A stretch of DNA of 10,937 bases from an uncultured Alphaproteobacteria bacterium. Its GTDB lineage: Bacteria; Pseudomonadota; Alphaproteobacteria; Reyranellales; Reyranellaceae. Where the stretch lies: contig CAIYWM010000603.1 of the NCBI GenBank assembly GCA_903929895.1, forward strand, positions 1 through 10,937. The letters are read 5' to 3'. Shown here piece by piece: positions 1 to 4,999 of the stretch. A program made the position numbers and the translations under genes. The stretch's first letter is position 1. Each line of letters starts with the position of its first letter. Below the pieces are notes generated by a model, which was not told the DNA's origin, did not search any database, and saw only the letters and a list, made by a program, of their open reading frames with translations.

Positions 1-84
1 ACGCTGGTCGATCTCGAGGTCAAGTGCACCAACCAGAACGGCCAGGACACGCTCCAGGGGACCGCCACGGTCGCGCTGAGCTGA
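1..84 (+). CDS. C-terminal end of a MaoC-like hydratase (partial)
   Basis: This is the last 27 codons of a gene that starts before the window. The open frame begins at base 1 and ends at TGA 82-84. The peptide contains LEVKCTNQNGQDTLQGTATV, which resembles the final beta strands of MaoC/hotdog-fold enoyl-CoA hydratases, where a charged strand, an 'N-x-x-G' turn and a 'G-T-A-x-V' strand close the domain. Proteins of this family hydrate 2-enoyl-CoA to (R)-3-hydroxyacyl-CoA in the cytoplasm. The next gene on the same strand is a FabG-like dehydrogenase, which would act on that product and supports the call. The catalytic residues lie outside the window, so the assignment rests on a short tail plus context. 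Confidence 0.6.
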   Translation, partial: TLVDLEVKCTNQNGQDTLQGTATVALS

Positions 85-94
85 TCACCCGCCA

Positions 95-136
95 CCTCAC
101 CCTGAGGAGCGCCACAGGCGCGTCTCGAAGGGTGGG
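95..136 (+). repeat. REP-like palindrome, copy A
   Basis: The element runs CCTCACCCTGAGGAGC (95-110) to GTCTCGAAGGGTGGG (122-136). Its ends are complementary (CCTCACCCT against AGGGTGGG, one mismatch), and it has an inner hairpin GCGCC-ACA-GGCGC at 109-121. It is the inverted partner of copy B (154-199) and is also related to copy C (7965-8011). Elements of this type are common intergenic palindromes in several alphaproteobacteria (general knowledge). It sits 10 bp after the MaoC stop codon. Confidence 0.8.
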
Positions 137-153
137 CAACATTGCGACTGCTT

Positions 154-199
154 CCCACCCTTCGAGACGCCGCGCTGCGCGCGGCTCCTCAGGGTGAGG
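154..199 (-). repeat. REP-like palindrome, copy B (inverted)
   Basis: This copy runs CCCACCCTTCGAGACGC to GCTCCTCAGGGTGAGG. It is the reverse complement of copy A apart from the central loop, and is separated from it by a 17-bp spacer (137-153). Its own inner stem is GCCGCGC (169-175), loop TGC, GCGCGGC (179-185). Together A and B could fold as two hairpins or as one cruciform of about 105 bp. The element ends 8 bp before the SDR ribosome-binding site, so in a MaoC-SDR transcript the structure lies directly upstream of translation start. Confidence 0.82.
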
Positions 200-207
200 C
201 GTATTCC

Positions 208-213
208 AAGGAG
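208..213 (+). promoter_or_regulatory. Shine-Dalgarno fixing the SDR start
   Basis: AAGGAG lies 6 nt before ATG 220. It supports that start over an in-frame ATG at 142, which lies inside the REP-like repeat spacer and would add 26 repeat-derived residues. Confidence 0.85.
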
Positions 214-219
214 AGCGAC

Positions 220-1044
220 ATGGGTCAGATGGACGGCAAGGTGGCGATCGTCACCGGTTCGGGACGCGGCATCGGCAAGGAGATCGCCCTGCGCCTGGTG
301 CGCGACGGCGCCAGCGTGGTGATCAACGACATCGACGACGCGCCGGCGGAAGAGACGGTCGCCGAGATCATCAAGGCGGGCGGCAGGGCGGTGGCCTGCA
401 ACGGCGACGTCGCCAAGCCCGACTTCGGCGATCGCATCGTCAAGGCGGCGGTCGACGCCTTCGGCGACTGCCATGTCGTGGTGAACAATGCCGGCTACAC
501 CTGGGACTCGGTCATCCAGAAGATGAGCGACGAGCAGTGGTACGCCATCCTCGACGTCCATCTGACGGCACCCTTCCGAGTCCTGCGCGCCTTCCAGCAG
601 CATTTCCGGGGGGCTGTCGAGAAGGAGCGCGCCGAGGGCAAGCGCGTCGTGCGCAAGGTCGTGAACATCTCCTCGACCTCGGGCGTCAACGGCAATGCCG
701 GCCAGTCGAATTACTCGGCGGGCAAGGCGGGCATCGTCGGCCTGACCAAGACGCTGGCCAAGGAGTTCGGCCGCTTCGACGTCACGGTCAATGCGGTGGC
801 GTTCGGCTACATCCAGACGCGCCTCACCAAGCCGCTGGCCCAGGGCGAGTCCGGCGAAATCGAGGTCCAGGGCCGCACCGTCAAGATCGGCGTCCAGGGC
901 GGCCGTCTCGCCGCGCTGAACCAGATGATCCCGCTCGGTCGCGGCGGCCTGCCCGAGGAGGCCGCGGGCTCGGTCTACCTGTTCTGCAGCCCGGACAGCG
1001 ATTATGTCAGCGGCCAGTGCCTGGTCGTGAACGGCGGCCTCTGA
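220..1044 (+). CDS. SDR oxidoreductase, FabG / 3-hydroxyacyl-CoA dehydrogenase type
   Basis: This 274-residue classical short-chain dehydrogenase is a cytoplasmic NAD(P)-dependent enzyme that interconverts 3-hydroxyacyl and 3-oxoacyl thioesters. Visible motifs are the nucleotide loop TGSGRGIG (12-19), Asp37 at the end of beta 2 (which in the family tends to favour NAD over NADP), NNAG (89-92), and the catalytic Ser152, Tyr165 and Lys169 in ISSTSG...YSAGK. The C-terminus, DYVSGQCLVVNGG, is typical of FabG. Where most SDRs have the fourth catalytic Asn (FabG 'NL'), this protein has His114 in DVHL, a variant I associate with MFE-2-type dehydrogenase domains. There is an extra segment near 130-147 and another near 205-232. 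The MaoC hydratase tail upstream suggests a hydratase/dehydrogenase pair. The exact substrate cannot be read from sequence. A strong terminator follows. Confidence 0.88.
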   Translation: MGQMDGKVAIVTGSGRGIGKEIALRLVRDGASVVINDIDDAPAEETVAEIIKAGGRAVACNGDVAKPDFGDRIVKAAVDAFGDCHVVVNNAGYTWDSVIQKMSDEQWYAILDVHLTAPFRVLRAFQQHFRGAVEKERAEGKRVVRKVVNISSTSGVNGNAGQSNYSAGKAGIVGLTKTLAKEFGRFDVTVNAVAFGYIQTRLTKPLAQGESGEIEVQGRTVKIGVQGGRLAALNQMIPLGRGGLPEEAAGSVYLFCSPDSDYVSGQCLVVNGGL

Positions 1045-1068
1045 CCGCCCGACTGGCAAAAACGACGG

Positions 1069-1095
1069 AAGGGTGGCCTGTTGGCCACCCTTTTT
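1069..1095 (+). terminator. Rho-independent terminator after the SDR gene
   Basis: A perfect 10-bp stem, AAGGGTGGCC (1069-1078) and GGCCACCCTT (1083-1092), flanks a TGTT loop and runs into five T residues (1091-1095). It begins 25 bp after the SDR stop, closes the MaoC-SDR unit and separates it from the monooxygenase that starts at 1132. Confidence 0.9.
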
Positions 1096-1131
1096 CGTTG
1101 TATACGCTTCCGAGGTTCAGAATAGGGTGGG

Positions 1132-2346
1132 ATGGCGTTGGGTTCTCTTGAGATCGGAATCGTGGGGTGTGGCGTCGCCGGTCAGGCCGCCGCGGGATTC
1201 CTCGCCGATGCCGGACATCGTGTCACCGTTCTGGAACGTTTCGAGCAGCCGCATCCCGTGGGTGCCGGCCTTCTGCTGCAGCCCACCGGCCTGTCGGTCC
1301 TTCGGGCGCTTGGCCTGGAGCAGGATGCCCTGTCGGCAGGTGCCCGGATCGACGGGGTGCTCGGCGAGAACCAGTGGGGAATCCGGGTTCTCGACCTGGC
1401 CTATGGCGACCTGCATCCAGCCGCCTTCGGCCTCGGTATCCGCCGTTCGGTCCTTTTCGATTTGCTGCATCGCCGCCTTGGCGCGGCGGGGGCCCGCCTG
1501 GTGCCCGGCGTGGAGATCGTCGACGTCGAGCGCGAGGGCGGCCGGGCAATCGCCCTCGACCGGAAGGCGCGCCGGCACGGTCCGTTCGACCTCCTGGTGG
1601 TGGCGGATGGTGCGCATTCGGCGCTGAGGCAACGCGTGTTCCCGCGGGCCCGGGCGCCGCTCTATCCGTGGGGCTGCGTCTGGGCGACCGTCCCCGACAC
1701 CCTGGCAGCCGGCGCCGTCCGGCTGCTTCGCCAGCGCTTCGCCGACACCACGGCGATGATGGGTATTCTCCCCGTGGCGCCGGACGCGGTCACGATGTTC
1801 TGGAGTCTGCGCACGCCCGACCTCTCACCCGATCGGCCGCTCGATCTGGAGACCATACGGCAGGAGGCGCTGGCGCTGTGGCCGGAAGCGGCGTCGATCA
1901 TCGAGCGTGCCGTCACTGAAGGCGACTTCTCGCGCGCGACCTACCGGCACGTGGCCCTGCCGCGCTGGAACGAGGGACCGGTCGTGTTCCTGGGCGATGC
2001 CGCGCACGGCACCAGCCCGCAGCTCGGGCAGGGCGCCAATCTCGGCCTGCTCGATGCCCATGCCCTGGCCCGCAGCCTCGCCGAGGCGGCCGATCTCGCC
2101 GGGGCGATGGATCTCTATGCGCGCCGGCGGGGGCCTTCCAACCGCTTCTACCGGTCTGCCAGCCACCTGCTGACGCCGTTCTTCCAGTCGGACAGCGTGC
2201 CGCTCGCCATCCTGCGCGACCTGGTCCTTCGCCAGGCCTGCCAGACGCCGATCGTGCGGCCGATGCTGACGGGCGTGCTGGCGGGCCTCCGTCGGGGCTG
2301 GCTGTCGGCCGAACCGCTGGACGCCGACGGCCGTTATCCGCTCTAG
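1132..2346 (+). CDS. Class A FAD-dependent monooxygenase
   Basis: This 404-residue protein resembles the p-hydroxybenzoate hydroxylase/UbiH group, which uses NAD(P)H and O2 to hydroxylate aromatic or related substrates through a flavin hydroperoxide. The FAD dinucleotide fold opens at residue 7 with GCGVAG (12-17) and Glu35 at the end of beta 2. An Arg pair (104-105) precedes the first helix segment, as in the family. The DG motif is VADGAHS (157-163) and the second FAD motif is FLGDAAHGTSP (287-296), followed by GQGANLGLLDA. The length is normal for the class and no membrane segment is seen. ATG 1132 lies 36 bp after the preceding terminator, with a weak purine stretch (AGGGTGG) just ahead, so the gene probably has its own promoter in that short gap. 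I could not identify one confidently. It meets the AraC-type gene tail to tail, sharing CTAG at 2343-2346. The substrate is unknown. Confidence 0.88.
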   Translation: MALGSLEIGIVGCGVAGQAAAGFLADAGHRVTVLERFEQPHPVGAGLLLQPTGLSVLRALGLEQDALSAGARIDGVLGENQWGIRVLDLAYGDLHPAAFGLGIRRSVLFDLLHRRLGAAGARLVPGVEIVDVEREGGRAIALDRKARRHGPFDLLVVADGAHSALRQRVFPRARAPLYPWGCVWATVPDTLAAGAVRLLRQRFADTTAMMGILPVAPDAVTMFWSLRTPDLSPDRPLDLETIRQEALALWPEAASIIERAVTEGDFSRATYRHVALPRWNEGPVVFLGDAAHGTSPQLGQGANLGLLDAHALARSLAEAADLAGAMDLYARRRGPSNRFYRSASHLLTPFFQSDSVPLAILRDLVLRQACQTPIVRPMLTGVLAGLRRGWLSAEPLDADGRYPL

Positions 2347-3146
2347 CTTCGCCGCGACAGGGCGGCCCAGCGCCCCGGCGTGACGCCGAACCGGGCGGAG
2401 AAATGCCGCGTGAGATGGCTCTGGTCGGCGAAGCCCGCAGCGGCCGCGGTCTCCGACAGGGCGACGCCTTCGATGATCATCGATTGTGCGCGCATGAGGC
2501 GCTGGCCGACCTGAAAACGGTGCGGCGAGGTGCCGAACACGGACCGGAAGTGCCTGGCCAGCGAGAAGCGATCGAGCCCGCTGATGCGCTCCAGCTCGTT
2601 GGAGCCGACCGTCCGATGCGACTCCGCCACCAGGAAATCGCGGGCCTGGGTCACGGCACGGAGGGCAAGGCTGCCGCGGCGGCGTCGGGGGCCGCCGTCG
2701 CCGCGCCGCGCCAGAAGATCGGCGAGGCGGCCGATCGTGGCATCGACGGCCAGGGGTTCGAGCGGCTGCGGGAAATCCAAGAAGGCTTCCTCGATGACCT
2801 TCGCCGTCTCGGGATCGTGCCCGACCGCCTCCGCGACATGGGGCGGGCTCGCAGTGTCGAGCGCCTGGGAGACCGCGGCCGGATCGAGATAGAGCATGCG
2901 ATAGGCGAAGGCCGCGCCTTCGCCGGCATGGCCGTCATGCACCTCGTCGGGATGCAGGACCAGCACCTGCCGCGCCCGGCTCGCCCGCAGGCTGCCGCGA
3001 TAGTGGAACTGCTGGACGCCGTAGAGGGTGAGCCCGACCCCGTAGGTTTCGTGCCGGTGCAGATCATAGGCATGGCCGCCGAAGCGCCCTTCGAGGCGCT
3101 GCAGGCCGGCCGTGGGCCGGTCGAGGCGGATCTGGTCCACGATCAT
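2343..3146 (-). CDS. AraC family transcriptional regulator
   Basis: This 267-residue protein has an N-terminal cupin-like sensor region and a C-terminal AraC/XylS DNA-binding domain. The sensor part shows HAYDLHRHETYGVGLTLYG (25-43) and VLHPDEVHDG (63-72), typical of AraC_binding domains that hold a small effector. The DNA-binding part has the first helix-turn-helix around 183-202 (LERISGLDRFSLARHFRSVF) and the second around 230-250, ending in the family signature GFADQSHLTRHFSARFGVTP (238-257). The ATG at 3146 lacks a clear Shine-Dalgarno. The gene diverges from the DUF2000 gene with only 29 bp between start codons and converges on the FAD monooxygenase. It probably regulates one or both neighbours and itself (inference). 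The effector cannot be told from the sequence. Confidence 0.9.
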   Translation of the reverse strand: MIVDQIRLDRPTAGLQRLEGRFGGHAYDLHRHETYGVGLTLYGVQQFHYRGSLRASRARQVLVLHPDEVHDGHAGEGAAFAYRMLYLDPAAVSQALDTASPPHVAEAVGHDPETAKVIEEAFLDFPQPLEPLAVDATIGRLADLLARRGDGGPRRRRGSLALRAVTQARDFLVAESHRTVGSNELERISGLDRFSLARHFRSVFGTSPHRFQVGQRLMRAQSMIIEGVALSETAAAAGFADQSHLTRHFSARFGVTPGRWAALSRRS

Positions 3147-3153
3147 GCACGAA

Positions 3154-3173
3154 TGTTCAAGACGATGGGAACA
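3154..3173. promoter_or_regulatory. Candidate operator between AraC and DUF2000 genes
   Basis: The 29-bp gap between the divergent starts contains the inverted repeat TGTTC (3154-3158) - 10 bp - GAACA (3169-3173). The half-site centres are 15 bp apart. A direct repeat CACGA at 3138-3142 and 3148-3152, spaced exactly 10 bp, overlaps the AraC start. Either could be a regulator site, but both are short enough to occur by chance. Confidence 0.25.
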
Positions 3174-3175
3174 CC

Positions 3176-3604
3176 ATGCCCCATATCGGCGGCATGATCT
3201 ACGAAACCAAGACAGCCCTCGTGCTGCGCAAGGAACTGGCCGCCTGGCAGGTGGCCAATGTCGCAGCCTTTTTGGCGGGCGGCCTCGCCGGTACCCATGC
3301 CCATCTGATGGGTGAGCCCTACCGCGACGGCGGTGGCCGGGCCTACACCGCGCTGATCCGTGAGCCGGTATTCGTCTACGGGGCGACCCTGGAGGAGCTT
3401 CGGCGGACGCACCAGCGAGCGCTGTCGCGCGAACTGGTGCCCGCCATCTACATCGAGCCGATGTTCACCACGACCAACGACGCCGACAATCGCGCGGCCG
3501 TGGCCGCGGCGCCGGTCGATGCGCTGGACTTCGTCGGCATCGGCATGCACGGGCCGCGCAAGACGATCGACAAGGTGGTGAACGGGCTGAAGTTCCTGGC
3601 TTAG
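3176..3604 (+). CDS. DUF2000 family protein
   Basis: This 142-residue soluble protein matches the DUF2000 pattern: an N-terminal strand (YETKTALVLRKELAAWQVAN, 9-28), a small hydrophobic helix rich in Ala and Gly (AAFLAGGLAGT, 30-40), a central 'PVFVYGAT' strand (64-71), an 'LVPAIYIEPMFTTTND' segment (87-102), and a C-terminal 'VDALDFVGIGMHGPRKTIDK' (114-133). DUF2000 is related in fold to the peptidyl-tRNA hydrolase 2 group, but its reaction is not established, so no function is assigned. ATG 3176 has a weak GGGAA just ahead. ATG 3194 (MIYETK) is a credible alternative because family members usually begin close to that strand. The gene is divergent from the AraC regulator, a likely controller, and ends tail to tail with the MFS gene (4-bp overlap, 3601-3604). 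Confidence 0.8.
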   Translation: MPHIGGMIYETKTALVLRKELAAWQVANVAAFLAGGLAGTHAHLMGEPYRDGGGRAYTALIREPVFVYGATLEELRRTHQRALSRELVPAIYIEPMFTTTNDADNRAAVAAAPVDALDFVGIGMHGPRKTIDKVVNGLKFLA

Positions 3605-4797
3605 GTCGGTCGCCGCCCGCGCATCAGGATCAGCGCGGACGCCGTGAGGTTGAGGCCCATGCAAACTGCCAGCGGCACGCCGTAACTGCCGGAGACGTCG
3701 CGCAGAATTCCCAGCAGGCCGGGGCCGAAGGCGTAGAGGGTCTGCATGACGGCCGTGGAGAGGGCGACGATCGCGGGGAAACGGTCGGGTGTGAACTCCC
3801 GCTGCACGATCATCGGCGACAGGGTGATGATGTTGCCCACCGCGAGGCCATAGGCGGCGCAGGCGCCGTAAACCGCGAGCGGCGTCTCGACGAATTCCAG
3901 CACGGCGATGGCGCCGGCCTGCACCAGGAAGCAGACCGCCGAGGCACGGCGCGGCTCGAACCGGTCGATGACCAGCCCCAATACGATGCGGCCGACGAGC
4001 GCCGTAACGGCGTTTATGCCGACGGCCAGGGCAGGATCGATCGCCGCTCCGCTCGCAGCCGAACGAGAGATAACCAGCGGCACGAGATGTGTGAGGAAGC
4101 CGACCTGGGACGTCAGGACGAGCGCGAAGGGCGCGGCGATGCTCCAGAAATGCCACTCCCGCAGCGGTGCCAGCCGATTGAGCCGCACCGTCGTCGGTTT
4201 GGGCGAGAGCGGCCCCCTGCGAACGAACAGCAAGACGGCGCTGGCCGCCAGCACGATGCCGATGGCTACCAGCAGCCGCTCGGCCGTGGCGAAGCCCAGC
4301 GCGGGGATGGCCGCGAGCAGCACCGGCGTGACGACGAGGCCCGCGAGGGTGGCGCCGCTCAGCGCGAGATTGAGGGCGAGGCCGCGCTTGCGGTCGAACC
4401 ACTGACCGACCGTGGCGGCGATCGGCGCCACGCTGGTGGCGTTCCAGCCCGGCGCCATGACGATGTAGAGCACGACCAGCTGCCAAGGTTCGGTGACCGA
4501 GGGCAGCAGCATGAGGGCCGAGGTGGTGATGGCGAGGCCGGCCAGGAACACGGTGCGCGGTCCAAAGCGGCCGATCGCCTCGGCGATGCGCGGCAGCAGG
4601 AAGGCGCCCAGCACGTAGTGCGCGGTGACGACCGACGAGATGAAGCCGGTCGACCAGCCGTGCGCCCGCTGCAATTCGACGAGGTAGATTCCGTGCGCAT
4701 AGAAACCGAAGCCCCAGGCGAACACGGCCGTCACGAAGCAGGCGAAGACGACGCGCCAGGCGGCCGGCGACGTATCCGCGGCCGTGTTCGTCGTCAT
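3601..4797 (-). CDS. MFS transporter, 12 transmembrane segments
   Basis: This 398-residue inner-membrane protein of the major facilitator superfamily probably moves a small organic solute in exchange or symport with protons. About twelve hydrophobic stretches are visible: six before residue 195, a cytoplasmic loop around 195-212 (RRGPLSPKPTTVRLNR), then six more. The loop between TM2 and TM3 (AEAIGRFGPRTV) is a degenerate form of MFS motif A, and its repeat follows TM8 (GLVIDRFEPRR). The 'HGWSTGFISSVVTAHYVLGAF' region resembles the monocarboxylate/oxalate-formate (MCT/OFA-like) branch, but the substrate is not identifiable. ATG 4797 has no obvious Shine-Dalgarno and lies 13 nt after the stop of a small upstream reading frame, so it is probably the last gene of the DUF2817-patatin unit. 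Confidence 0.88.
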   Translation of the reverse strand: MTTNTAADTSPAAWRVVFACFVTAVFAWGFGFYAHGIYLVELQRAHGWSTGFISSVVTAHYVLGAFLLPRIAEAIGRFGPRTVFLAGLAITTSALMLLPSVTEPWQLVVLYIVMAPGWNATSVAPIAATVGQWFDRKRGLALNLALSGATLAGLVVTPVLLAAIPALGFATAERLLVAIGIVLAASAVLLFVRRGPLSPKPTTVRLNRLAPLREWHFWSIAAPFALVLTSQVGFLTHLVPLVISRSAASGAAIDPALAVGINAVTALVGRIVLGLVIDRFEPRRASAVCFLVQAGAIAVLEFVETPLAVYGACAAYGLAVGNIITLSPMIVQREFTPDRFPAIVALSTAVMQTLYAFGPGLLGILRDVSGSYGVPLAVCMGLNLTASALILMRGRRPT

Positions 4798-4810
4798 GGC
4801 GGGGACGCGC

Positions 4811-4999
4811 TCACGAGCGGCTGACGTGGGCCGAAATGCAGCACCAGCCCTCCGGCCGCAATTGCCAGTCGTCGGTATACCAGCCGGCGCCCTTGCTGCC
4901 GTCGGGCCTGGAGTAGCGGGTTCGCGCAGGGAGATGCCGGGCCGTCGGCTCGTCAGTCATGTTGGTTTCTGCCCCTGTCCGATCGGAAGAGTCCTTCAC
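4811..4999 (-). pseudogene. Short NTF2/SnoaL-like C-terminal remnant
   Basis: This 62-codon frame opens with a GTG that overlaps the patatin stop (GTGA, 4996-4999); an internal ATG at 4960 would give 49 residues. The C-terminal part (RYSRPDGSKGAGWYTDDWQ, then LRPEGWCCISAHVSR) resembles the last two beta strands of NTF2/SnoaL/DUF4440 proteins, which usually carry 'G-x-Y-T-D-x-W/Y ... DGRW-x-x-x-x-x-H/Q'. Those proteins are about 120-150 residues long, so this would lack the N-terminal two thirds. No matching frame is visible upstream because the patatin gene occupies it. I read it as a truncated relic, possibly still translated through coupling. It could instead be a genuine small protein. Confidence 0.5.

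Noticed and set aside
142..219. 26-residue N-terminal extension of the SDR, including LRDAALRAAPQGEA
   Set aside because: It is translated repeat DNA (copy B); a similar peptide appears in an out-of-frame extension near copy C. The AAGGAG site selects ATG 220.
1098..1123. Possible sigma70-like promoter (TTGTAT ... CAGAAT) ahead of the monooxygenase
   Set aside because: The spacer is only 14 bp and both boxes are poor, so it is not supportable as a promoter call.
3143..4486. 447-codon minus-strand frame across MFS and DUF2000
   Set aside because: The MFS protein in the neighbouring frame has twelve TM segments and the DUF2000 protein matches its family; this frame is low-complexity Arg-rich shadow.
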